Assembly (NCBI GenBank): GCA_048814795.1 | Contig: CP184673.1 | Span: 1,550,001-1,614,000, forward strand | Length of the DNA: 64,000 nt | Origin: Thermatribacter sp048814795 | Lineage (GTDB): Bacteria; Atribacterota; Atribacteria; Atribacterales; Thermatribacteraceae | Reading direction: 5' to 3' | Shown: positions 1 to 8,690 of the stretch, in pieces | How the letters are laid out: every line of letters starts with the position of its first letter | Numbering within the stretch: the first letter of the stretch is position 1 | Position numbers and translations under genes: made by a program | The notes under the pieces: model-generated | Databases searched by the model: none | What the model saw: the letters and a program-made list of their open reading frames with translations, nothing else | What the model was told of the DNA's origin: nothing

Positions 1-110
1 TTTTTTTCAAGTATTATTAATGATAAGCATCGCTATTTATTCCTTATCCTTCTTTCTTTTTGTGTTAAATTGAACAAAAATTTACCAAACTGTTAAGGCT
101 CTGCTTATCT

Positions 111-1214
111 TCAGACCAGGAGCAGCAAATTTTCTATGGTTACCCTTTCCAATCCTGCTTTCTGAGCTGCTTTCAGACAACGCAGAGCAGTTTCTCTTCT
201 GGTCTGTGGCAGGTCATAGAAATAAAACTGAGGTGAAAAGGCCAATAGGGTGTAGGGAATTGAGGCGTCCAGGTTGGCGATGTAACGGGCTATTTCATAT
301 ACTTCCTCTTCCTCTACGTATCCCGGAATTAAGAGGGTACTCGCAGTCAAGAGAAGATTGTTTTCTTTTCGCCTTTTGCGCCAGCCAGCGACTCTGGCAA
401 AATTTTCCAGGGTTTTCTGGTTAGAGAAACCAGTCAAAGCTCGGTGTAGGACATCATTAAAGGTCTTGAGGTCAAACTTAATGCATCCTCCACTCTTGGC
501 AGAAATCTCAAAAGCCCGGCGTAGCAGGTTCTCGTTCATATTGCCACAAGTTTCAAAACAGATGCGCAGAGGAAGAAAGCGTTGTTCCGCCTCTGCTTTC
601 TGAATTGCGAGTTGAGATAACCTAATGGCATGATGAAGCTGTGGTACGGGATCTCCTCCAAAAAAACAAATACAAGCCACCTGTCTGGTCACTTTCTCAA
701 GTATCTCCTCTATGTTATGGAGTGGCTCCATTTTCTGAACCAGGTGATGGTAGTGCCAGTTCTGACAAAAAAGGCAGTTTAGAGAACAACCACCATAAAA
801 TACAGCCAGATTGCAATATTTTCGCAAATTGGGCAGAGAAGGACCTTCTCTTTTTCCATAGGGGCAAACCCAGGAGGCTACGCAATTGGTCGGTAAGGGA
901 TCATAGTACCAGTGCAGGAGCCCTTTCTGGGGATTACCAGTTAAATAGCAGAAACGATTCTTGCGGTTTTCATATAGTCCACAGTAACCACGTTCTCCAT
1001 TACGCATTGCGCATTGATGGAAACAGAAAGAGCATATTACTTTTCCTTTGTGTGGCGGCTGCTCAGGAAGACCCAGCTCTCTGCGGATCATCCAGTGTAC
1101 TCGGTCTGCTCTTTCCAGAGCTTTTTTAGGATATTGCAGGATACAATTCCTGCAAAGAGCGAGCACTTCACTTATAAATTCATCTTTGCGACCACATATT
1201 TTACAGGTTCCCAT
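111..1214 (-). CDS. Radical SAM protein, PflA-activase-like (COG1180 type)
   Basis: This 367-residue protein carries the radical SAM signature CSLNCLFC at residues 143-150 (Cys143, Cys147, Cys150), which would hold the [4Fe-4S] cluster that cleaves S-adenosylmethionine. The following GGDP stretch fits the SAM-binding GGE-like motif. Two CxxC pairs near the N-terminus (Cys4/Cys7 and Cys21/Cys24) look like a small zinc ribbon, and further Cys pairs lie at 61-68. The overall form resembles pyruvate formate-lyase activase relatives, but no partner glycyl-radical enzyme is in the window, so the substrate is unknown. It starts 5 bases after the phosphatase upstream, as the last gene of a four-gene operon. 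The family is clear; the function is not. Confidence 0.8.
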   Translation of the reverse strand: MGTCKICGRKDEFISEVLALCRNCILQYPKKALERADRVHWMIRRELGLPEQPPHKGKVICSFCFHQCAMRNGERGYCGLYENRKNRFCYLTGNPQKGLLHWYYDPLPTNCVASWVCPYGKREGPSLPNLRKYCNLAVFYGGCSLNCLFCQNWHYHHLVQKMEPLHNIEEILEKVTRQVACICFFGGDPVPQLHHAIRLSQLAIQKAEAEQRFLPLRICFETCGNMNENLLRRAFEISAKSGGCIKFDLKTFNDVLHRALTGFSNQKTLENFARVAGWRKRRKENNLLLTASTLLIPGYVEEEEVYEIARYIANLDASIPYTLLAFSPQFYFYDLPQTRRETALRCLKAAQKAGLERVTIENLLLLV

Positions 1215-1219
1215 TTACC

Positions 1220-2008
1220 TTACCGCTCTTCATGATGCAAAAAAGCAAGCAGCTTCGACAAAAGATGGTGGTTAGCAGCAATAAGAGAAGTGGAAGTAGG
1301 CACCCATTCTTCTCCGTCAAGACTTTTAAACTCCCCACCAGCTTCACTCAAAATAACCAGAGAAGCAGCTATATCATAAAGAGCCACCTGAGGCTCAAAG
1401 TAAGCATCAAGACGACCGCAAGCAACATAACAAAGTTCGATCGAGGCTGACCCATAGGCTCTTAGATCATTGACTACGGGAAGAAGTCGGGCATAGAGGG
1501 AAGCACTCTTTTTTCTTAGTTCAATATCATAAGGGAAGCCAGTAGCAACCAGCGCATTGTTCAGAGTTTTCTTTTCGCCAATGCAAATTCTTTTACCATT
1601 TAAAAAAGCCCCTTTGCCCTTTTCAGCCCAAAAAGTCTCTTTTAAATCAGGTATTTGGACTACGCCAATAGTTGGTACACCACATTCGAAATAGGCAATG
1701 GACACCGAGAAAAAAGGAAGTTTATATATGAAATTACTTGTACCATCGATGGGATCAATTACCCAGGTCCTGTTTAAGTGCTCCAGAGAAACAGAACCCT
1801 CTTCACCAAAAAAGACATCATTTGGGAAGGAAGCTTTCAAGAGATTGATAATTACCTCCTGGGTTTCCAGATCCACATTGGTTACCAAATCTGCCCAACT
1901 GCTTTTTTGACGAATATTCAAAATCGATTCTTTTTTGGAAAGCAGGAGCTTCCCAATTCGTTGAGCAACTTCCAGTGCGGTTTCCAGTCTCTTCTCAGTC
2001 AAGAACAT
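1220..2008 (-). CDS. Inositol monophosphatase family phosphatase
   Basis: This 262-residue protein belongs to the Mg2+-dependent IMPase/FBPase-like phosphatases. The metal-binding motif WVIDPIDGTSNF lies near residues 82-93, the upstream GEEG glutamates near 69-72, and the second Asp motif (YDIAASLVILSEAGG) towards the C-terminus. ATG 2008 was chosen because GGGGGT sits just upstream; a longer reading from 2035 would start inside the preceding kinase gene. It overlaps the kinase end by 14 bases. The operon with a sugar kinase and a PHP hydrolase suggests a sugar- or polyol-phosphate substrate rather than strictly inositol phosphate. That last point is inference. Confidence 0.88.
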   Translation of the reverse strand: MFLTEKRLETALEVAQRIGKLLLSKKESILNIRQKSSWADLVTNVDLETQEVIINLLKASFPNDVFFGEEGSVSLEHLNRTWVIDPIDGTSNFIYKLPFFSVSIAYFECGVPTIGVVQIPDLKETFWAEKGKGAFLNGKRICIGEKKTLNNALVATGFPYDIELRKKSASLYARLLPVVNDLRAYGSASIELCYVACGRLDAYFEPQVALYDIAASLVILSEAGGEFKSLDGEEWVPTSTSLIAANHHLLSKLLAFLHHEER

Positions 2009-3452
2009 ACCCCCTTCTTTCGCATTCTTCGACAAAACAGGCGTATTTCTCCTGGTATATCGCCCGTAGAGCAGGTTCAGGCTCGAAAATCCTCTTAATA
2101 CGTATCATCTCTCTAACCGCCCCGTTAATTCCCCCCCAATGCTGGGCACTGGCAATTACACAGGCTCCCATTGCTGCTTCTGCTGATGCTGGAACATAAA
2201 TCGGCAGAGCGCTTATGGAAGCTCTGATTTTACACCAAAGTTCGCTTTTTGTTCCACTCCCGGAAGCAAATATTCTCTCTATTTTATCGGCTCCAAGCCT
2301 TTCCAGTAACTCTATAGCAAAACGCTCTACATACCCTACCCCTTCAAGGCAAGCTGCGTAAAGCTCTTCCCGGCTCTTTTCCTCTCCTATCTTAAAAGAA
2401 CGTGCTTCCTGGCAGGAAAAAGGCAGCCTTTCTCCTTCCCGCATTAGAGGATAAAAAACAATCCTGGTGGGAAGAGAAACGCTTCTGCTGACCTTTCTAT
2501 CCCAGGCTTGATAGTCCTCTCCAGGAAAAAGCTTTTGCAGACACTCTCCACCGGTATTGCTGGCACCACCAGGCAGCCACATTCCTTCGGGATGACGGTG
2601 GCAATAAACTCTGCCCAGGGGGTCTTTGATTAGAGATTTTGATATTCCTCTCAGGACCAGCGTGGTTCCCAGAGTAGAAGAAAGATCTCCTAAGCTATTT
2701 GCTCCAGAGGCATAAAAGGCAGCTGTGCCATCGGTAGCTCCTGCCACAACCAGGGTCTCGGAAGATAATCCCAGTTCTTCAGCAACTCCTGCGGAAACTT
2801 TGCCTATAATTTCACCGGTAAGAATTACGCGAGGTAACTTGCAAAGAGGAATACCTAAATCTTTCTCAATAAAGTCCGGCCAACAATTATTGATAAGATC
2901 ATACCCCATTTTGAGGCAATTAGAAATATCAGAAATACCCCATTCCCCGGTTAATCTGGCATTTATAAAGTCTGTAGGATGTATAAAAAAGCGGGCTTTT
3001 TCAAAAATAGAAGGTTCGTTTTTCTTTATCCAGAGCACTTTAGGTAAAGCAAAAGAGGCTCCAAACTTGTAACCAAGATTTTCGGTAAAAGATCTTGCGA
3101 GCTGGTTGATCAATGAAGCTTCCTCTTTCGCTCTGGTATCGTTATACATTATTGCTTTTCGTAGAACTCTTCCTTCCCCATCGACCGGGATTACTGTACC
3201 CGAAGTAGAATCCACAGCCAGGGCCTTTACAGAGGTACTTTTTATGTCTTTTTGATGCAAATGATATAATAATCGCTTCAAGCAAACAGAGGTTTTATCC
3301 CACCACTCCTCAGGATCCTGTTCAAAGAACACCCCTTCCAGCCAAAAGCGGGTTATAGGTTCTCTGCTTTCAGCAAGGATATTACCCTTTAAATCACTTG
3401 CAATACAACGTACTCCCTGAGTACCCACATCTATACCGACTACAAGGTCCAT
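1995..3452 (-). CDS. FGGY-family sugar kinase, D-ribulokinase-like
   Basis: This 485-residue kinase has the FGGY phosphate-binding start GIDVGTQG at residues 6-13 and ends with the usual second-domain motif ASGSGTKSELW. The stretch STLGTTLVLRG followed by GGASNTGG resembles the D-ribulose kinase (XK-1) subgroup more than classical xylulokinases, so ATP-dependent phosphorylation of a ketopentose such as D-ribulose is the best guess. ATG 3452 is preceded by GAGGGGG about 10 bases upstream; the longer reading would start at a TTG without a ribosome site. It lies between the PHP hydrolase and the IMPase-like gene. A second FGGY kinase sits at 22186-23727. Family certain, substrate uncertain. Confidence 0.87.
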   Translation of the reverse strand: MDLVVGIDVGTQGVRCIASDLKGNILAESREPITRFWLEGVFFEQDPEEWWDKTSVCLKRLLYHLHQKDIKSTSVKALAVDSTSGTVIPVDGEGRVLRKAIMYNDTRAKEEASLINQLARSFTENLGYKFGASFALPKVLWIKKNEPSIFEKARFFIHPTDFINARLTGEWGISDISNCLKMGYDLINNCWPDFIEKDLGIPLCKLPRVILTGEIIGKVSAGVAEELGLSSETLVVAGATDGTAAFYASGANSLGDLSSTLGTTLVLRGISKSLIKDPLGRVYCHRHPEGMWLPGGASNTGGECLQKLFPGEDYQAWDRKVSRSVSLPTRIVFYPLMREGERLPFSCQEARSFKIGEEKSREELYAACLEGVGYVERFAIELLERLGADKIERIFASGSGTKSELWCKIRASISALPIYVPASAEAAMGACVIASAQHWGGINGAVREMIRIKRIFEPEPALRAIYQEKYACFVEECERRGYVLD

Positions 3453-3524
3453 TTCTAATAATCCCCCTCTTTCAATCAATGCTATATTTCAAATGACCTC
3501 CATCTGCCTATTTCTCATCGTTTA

Positions 3525-4865
3525 TTATCCAAATTCTTGTAATAGCGCCATAGTACTCTTCTGGTTTATTTTGTCAATCAACTCTTTGTTGGGGGGAGTA
3601 CTTTCTCCTAATCTGGCAAAAAACCTATTTTTGTGCAAACGGCTGGAAAAGTTTTTGGTGGCCCAATCACTGGTATAACCACGCTGAGAATTCATTTCTA
3701 AAACGGTGTGACCCCAGAGTATCATGGCGCTTTCGCGGAAATAAGGAGCCAAAGGTTTAAGGTAAGGAGAATCGAAGTCATCGACAAACTTTTGCCCATA
3801 CTTATTAAGTTCGGTTCCCACAAAGATAGGCATTGCTCTTTTCTTGGCCGCTTCCACCACAGCATAAAGATTGGCCACTTTTATTTTTCTTTCTGCAGCA
3901 TCTTTGAGGTTCCAATTACGGTCAGGAATGAGAAATATACTTTCTATATTTCTTTCAAGACAAAAATCGAGTAAAAATTCAGGGTCTTTCTCACCATCTC
4001 GGGTACCGTCAAGCCAGGAGAAGGAAGGAATAGCCCCGAGTTCCCAAATCATGGAGTTTACCTCCTCCAGGGTTGGAAAGTCCCCGGCATCAGGCTTAAC
4101 ATATCCGACACCACCAAATTTTACCAGGTTCGTACGAAGAAAGTCATAAAAATCCGGTTTATTGTTTATCAAATCTCTCAGTTTCAGGGGGTCAACATGA
4201 AGTTTCTCTGACCAGAATTCTATTCGTTTCTCCAGTTCAGGAAAGACCGTCTCGGCCTTTGAATCATAAGCTTTAATTATGTGGCGCTCAGTGGGATTAC
4301 CGCCTGGAGTAAGAGGAAGCACGTCTTTCTCATAGTCGATAGCAACTTCCTGAAGATAAGCATTGATTTTTGCTATAACTTTAAGGTTTCTGCTCTGGGC
4401 AATCTTGCGAAGTGCTGTTAAAGTCTTTTCTGCTGTACTGTTTTTAGCTGGTAGTCTGGTAAAACCGTTGCCCATATAATAAGCCACACCAGGTTCATTG
4501 GGAGAACTCAGCTCTTTATCTCTAAATTCGGGCAGGTAAATCCTGGTTTCAATACCCGAAGCCACCTTAATCTCAATAGTGAGGCCTCCCCATAAAAACT
4601 CGGGCATGGCATCAAGAACATCAAAGTCCACACTTCCTGCCATCTCAAGCCGCTCTTTTTTTGCTTTGTAAATGATATGAAGGGGTGAATAACCATAAGC
4701 ATTGAAGGAAAAAAAGGTATGAAAGTGGAGATTAAAAATAGGTAAGGGGGGTTCAAAAGTGATTTCTTTCCTTCTCTGCATATCACATATCTCTAAAAAG
4801 GCTTTCTTGCGAACTTCAAAATTGAAATCATCAAGCAAAAGCTCAATTTCCTGCAATTTTTGCAT
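3525..4865 (-). CDS. PHP-domain metal-dependent hydrolase
   Basis: This 446-residue protein has the HxH start of a PHP (polymerase and histidinol phosphatase) domain (NLHFHTFFSFNAYGYSP) near residue 45. Later acidic and His residues (SWLDGTRDGE, GTELNKYG, LWGHTVLE) could complete a trinuclear metal site. It is longer than histidinol phosphatases (about 270 residues) because of a helical N-terminal arm and a large insertion. It is the first gene of a minus-strand operon with a sugar kinase and an IMPase-like phosphatase, suggesting a phosphoester substrate in sugar metabolism (inference). ATG 4865 has AAAGGAG 9 bases upstream; a GTG two codons earlier is also possible. Confidence 0.72.
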   Translation of the reverse strand: MQKLQEIELLLDDFNFEVRKKAFLEICDMQRRKEITFEPPLPIFNLHFHTFFSFNAYGYSPLHIIYKAKKERLEMAGSVDFDVLDAMPEFLWGGLTIEIKVASGIETRIYLPEFRDKELSSPNEPGVAYYMGNGFTRLPAKNSTAEKTLTALRKIAQSRNLKVIAKINAYLQEVAIDYEKDVLPLTPGGNPTERHIIKAYDSKAETVFPELEKRIEFWSEKLHVDPLKLRDLINNKPDFYDFLRTNLVKFGGVGYVKPDAGDFPTLEEVNSMIWELGAIPSFSWLDGTRDGEKDPEFLLDFCLERNIESIFLIPDRNWNLKDAAERKIKVANLYAVVEAAKKRAMPIFVGTELNKYGQKFVDDFDSPYLKPLAPYFRESAMILWGHTVLEMNSQRGYTSDWATKNFSSRLHKNRFFARLGESTPPNKELIDKINQKSTMALLQEFG

Positions 4866-5075
4866 TAACACATGCTCCTTTCCTTTCAGGATACTTATTT
4901 ATGCCCTTATATTACCTCAAATCTTGGAGACACGAAAAACAAAATTTAGATTTAAATACAGGAGCCGTTCAGCGCAAGTTATAAATTGGGAGAAATAGAA
5001 AGAAAAGAACGAGAACCAAACGAGTTTTTATTTTAAAATAGTACAAAAAAAGAAGACAATGTTGGAACAAAAATC

Positions 5076-8000
5076 ATGAGTATACCACTGGTTTACAAGA
5101 ACCTGTGTCCGGTATGTAGTAAAGACCTTTCCTGGGAAGAAATAGAACAAGGAAAGTGCAAACAACTGGGGGTAAGTTTCCTTTCCTTTGACGAAGATTC
5201 TTTTGAAAACTTTGCTAATTTTTTCACGGAACGTACCAGCATGAGGCTTAAGTCTCTGCAGCGCTATTTTTCGAAGAAGCTCCTTCTGGGCTTGAGTTTT
5301 TCTGCTTTTGCGCCTCCCGGATATGGAAAAACTCTGTTGGGCCTGGTATATAGTGCTTATCTTGCGGAGAAAGCCAGGAAATGCTATCTCCTCTTTCCCA
5401 CAACCTTACTGGTAAATCAGAGCGTTGAGCGACTCAGACAATTAACTGCAAGCTCGATCCTTTCCTACCAGAGTAAAGCACAAAAGGACCGTGAAGAGTT
5501 TTTTAAAAGACTACAGGAAAGAGATTTTGATTTACTTTTGACCACGACCGCCTTTTTGAGCAAACACTTCGACAGCTTGAATCACCTTTATTTCGATTTT
5601 ATTTTTGTAGACGATGTTGATGCACTTCTCAAAGCATCCCGAAACATTGAAAAAGTACTTGCTCTTCTTGGTTTTTCTGAGGAAGAAATTAGAGAAAGAA
5701 AACCCAGCGCATCAAAGAAGCACGGCCAGCTTCTGGTATCCACCGCTACCTCAAAACCAGGGCCTAAAGCTCGACTTTTTTTCTCACCTCCTCAAGTTCG
5801 GTGTTGGAAGTAGTCACTTTAACTTGCGCAACATCGATGACTACGCCATTTCATGCAACAATCAGGAAGAAAGACTTAAATCGCTTCTCTACATTGTGGA
5901 CAAACTCGGTCACGGAGGCTTAGTTTTTGTCAATACCGAAAAAGAAGCAAAAGAGCTCAATACAATGCTCTCAGAACATTTAAAATGCAGCCTAATCACC
6001 TCACAAATACCTAAAAAAGAAGCCGAAAAAACACTCCAGGACTTTTTAAAAGGCGAAAAAATGTTACTTATAGGTGTTGCAGCTCCTTACGGGCTTCTGG
6101 TTAGAGGGTTGGATTACCCCTTACACTTTCGATATACGATTTTCTGGGAAGCTCCCTTTTTCAGAATATCCCTTGAAGACATAGATAATTTGAGCCCAAA
6201 AATGCTCTCCATCCTCGCTTTCGCTTTTCGAAGTAGGCCAGAAATCGAAAAAGAACTACCCTACCTAAAAAGGGGAAGTTCTCGCCAGAAAGTTAAAGCC
6301 CTGATAAAAGAAATTCTCCTCAAAAAAACATTTGAGGAAACAATCAGAGAGATAGCCATTGAAGATAATCAACTTCTTGTACCCAATCTTCCAGTCTACA
6401 TTCAGGCTTCGGGAAGAACCTCACGTCTTTTTTCAAGCGGAATCACCTATGGGGTTAGCTTTGTGTTGGAAAAGAACCATCTCCTTGAAGCTTTCCTTCA
6501 AAGAGCCATTTACTGGGAACTCAATTTCCAGAAAATATCAGCCCAGGAGCTTGAAAAAATAGACTTCCAGTCCATCAAAGAAAATCTTGCTACAAGTAGG
6601 GAACGTTACTCCTCTTCAGAAAAAGGCGAAGATTTAATCATTCCCTCACTTCTCATTGTAGAAAGTCCCACTAAAGCGAAGCAAATTGCTCGGTTTTTTG
6701 GTTATCCATCAACTTTCTTTCTCGGAGAACAACCATTTTATGAAGTAGCCACCGGTGAACATCTACTGGTAATAACCGCTTCCCTGGGCCACTTAGTGGA
6801 TCTTGCAGAAGAAGGAGGATACTACGGCGTTGAAGTAAACAACGAAAAGTTCATTCCTTACTACGGTTCTGTCAAAAAGTGCGCCAATGGAGACCAATTT
6901 GTAATTTACCAGAAATGCCCTCGCTGTGGTGAACCTCCTGTAATTGATTCTTACCACCGTATATCTAACCTGGTAAAGGCAAGTCGTTTGGTTGAAAACT
7001 TAATTGTAGCAACTGACCCTGATACCGAAGGCGAAAAGATTGCCTACGATGTAGCAAATCTAACAGCAATTACCAAACATACTAAGAGAGTAAAATTTCA
7101 CGAAGTTACTAAAAAAGTCTTCTCCCAGGCTCTCCTCCTTCCAGAAAGTGTTAATCTCAATCTGGTAAAAGCGCAACTAGTGCGTCGCATTGAGGATCGC
7201 TGGATTGGATTTGAAATTTCCAGCATTCTCAGAGAACACTTTAATGAAGCTAACCTTTCTGCAGGCAGAGCACAAACTCCTCTTCTCCAATGGGTTGTGG
7301 AAAACTATCGTAGACACCAGGAAAAAGTGAATCTTTACTCTCTTGAAGTGGACGCTCAAAAAATAATTCTAGGCAGCGAAAGAGATTTCTATATTGAAGT
7401 CAAAAACGGAGGCGAGATAGCACTAACCATTGAAAAAGTCTCGAAAAATTGGACAGAAAAACTTCCGCTTCCTCCTTACACTACTGATGCTCTTCTCAAT
7501 GAAGCAAATCGCTTGCTTAAGATGAATACCGGTGAAACTATGCGTATACTACAAAAACTTTTCGAGAATGGACTTATAACCTATCATCGCACTGATAGCA
7601 CCCATGTTTCTGATGCTGGCCTGGAAATAGCACGTTTTTATCTCAAAGAACACTTTGTGGGAAGAAAATGGCAAGGAAAAGAAGAAGGTGCTCACGAGTG
7701 CATTCGCCCAACCAGGGCAATAGACTGGATAACCCTGCGAGAACTTATTAGAGAAGGTATTATAAAAACTTCCGATGTCATTTCCTATAAAGACTTCAGG
7801 CTTTATGACCTGATCTTTAGAAGATTTATGGCTAGCCAGTGCCCAGCTTTACGATTACTAACTGTTCGGTATTTGCTTTTTTTAAAGGACTTAAAACTGA
7901 AAAAAAGAAATAGAACGCATTGTAGCCGTTGAGGGAAAGGCTTATGAACTTTACCCACAAATTATTTTGGTTGAAAAACCTTTACCCGAAGGTTCTCAAA

Positions 8001-8383
8001 GAGGAATTATCCTGGTGAAAAGAGTTCCAAAAGAACCACTTCTCACCCAGGCAGATTTGATAAGACTTATGAAGGAAAAACACATAGGAAGGCCTTCTAC
8101 CTATTCATTTTTGATTAACCGTCTTTTTGAAAGAGGGTATGTTTTCGAAAAAAATTCCCGACTTATACCTACCAAAAAGGGGCAGAAAGTTGCAGAATTC
8201 CTTCTTGGGAAATTCCCCGAGTTTTTGTCTGAGCAACGCAGCAGGTTGCTCGAGGAACTGATAGATGGAATAGAGAGGGGAGAAAAAGATTACTTCGCTG
8301 TGCTTAAAGAACTTTATCTGGAAATTCAAGAGATAAAGAAAAAGAGAGCAACTCTTGTTACAAGTGGCGAATCATTACCATAA
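5076..8383 (+). CDS. rgy: Reverse gyrase, reading frame broken by two +1 homopolymer frameshifts
   Basis: Reverse gyrase introduces positive supercoils using a helicase domain fused to a type IA topoisomerase, and is a marker of thermophiles. The pieces are 5076-5780, 5782-7905 and 7907-8383. Each junction needs one base to be skipped: in T7 (5776-5782) and in A7 (7900-7906). Joined, they give about 1101 residues, a normal length. Helicase motifs: APPGYGKT at 79-86, DDVD at 179-182, QASGRTSRLF later. Topoisomerase motifs: LIVESPTKAKQ, ATDPDTEGE, and the catalytic tyrosine in GLITYHRTDSTHVS near residue 835. After the second shift the sequence continues collinearly (GRPSTYSFLINRLFERGYV). Both zinc fingers lack one cysteine. 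The gene is probably functional, with the shifts being sequence errors or slippage sites. Confidence 0.93.
5776..5782 (+). other. T7 run at first reverse gyrase frameshift
   Basis: A run of seven T follows the codons for ATSKPGPKAR. With seven T the frame ends at a stop at 5811-5813. With six T it continues as LFSHLLKFGVGSS, which matches the expected helicase sequence. The needed change is deletion of one T (a +1 shift). Confidence 0.85.
7900..7906 (+). other. A7 run at second reverse gyrase frameshift
   Basis: A run of seven A follows the codons for KDLKL. As given, the frame ends at 7930-7932. With six A it continues as KKEIERIVAVEGKAYELYP, then into the conserved C-terminal topoisomerase segment. 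Again one base must be removed. Confidence 0.85.
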
Positions 8384-8390
8384 AATTCAC

Positions 8391-8418
8391 TTGATTATCA
8401 ACCAAAATCTGCTACAAT
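8391..8418 (+). promoter_or_regulatory. Sigma70-type promoter of tRNA-His
   Basis: TTGATT (8391-8396) and TACAAT (8413-8418) are separated by 16 bases and end 12 bases before the mature tRNA-His. The -35 box lies 8 bases after the reverse gyrase stop codon. Confidence 0.7.
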
Positions 8419-8430
8419 ATTCTTGCTGTG

Positions 8431-8507
8431 GTGAGCGTAGCTCAACTGGTCAGAGCACTGGACTGTGGCTCCAGGGGTTGGGGGTTCGAGTCCCCTCGCT
8501 CACCCCA
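8431..8507 (+). tRNA. tRNA-His (GTG anticodon)
   Basis: A full cloverleaf can be drawn. The acceptor stem is GTGAGCG/CGCTCAC, the anticodon stem is CTGGA/TCCAG with loop CTGTGGC giving anticodon GTG, and the T-arm contains GGTTCGAGTCC. The discriminator base is C, with an encoded CCA. The base before the acceptor (8430) is G, fitting the extra G-1 opposite C73 that is typical of tRNA-His. Confidence 0.97.
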
Positions 8508-8690
8508 GAAATGTTTAAATTTATAAACGCCTTTCAGCTAATTCCATTCTTCCTCGAAAACGCTTTTTCTTGTCGGATCCAGCACTCACAGAAGGGAAAA
8601 TCGAGCGCAAAAGGGTTTTAAAACTGGTCAAATTCAAAATCTGGAGAGAATATTTCGCACACTTTTCTTCAAAGATAATGTTGTCTCACC

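Noticed and set aside
3493..3678. Short hydrophobic plus-strand frame
   Set aside because: It overlaps the end of the PHP gene on the opposite strand and lacks a ribosome site.
8355..8621. Open frame with SSTGQSTGLWLQGLGVRVPS
   Set aside because: It is a translation of tRNA-His and flanks, another common artefact.
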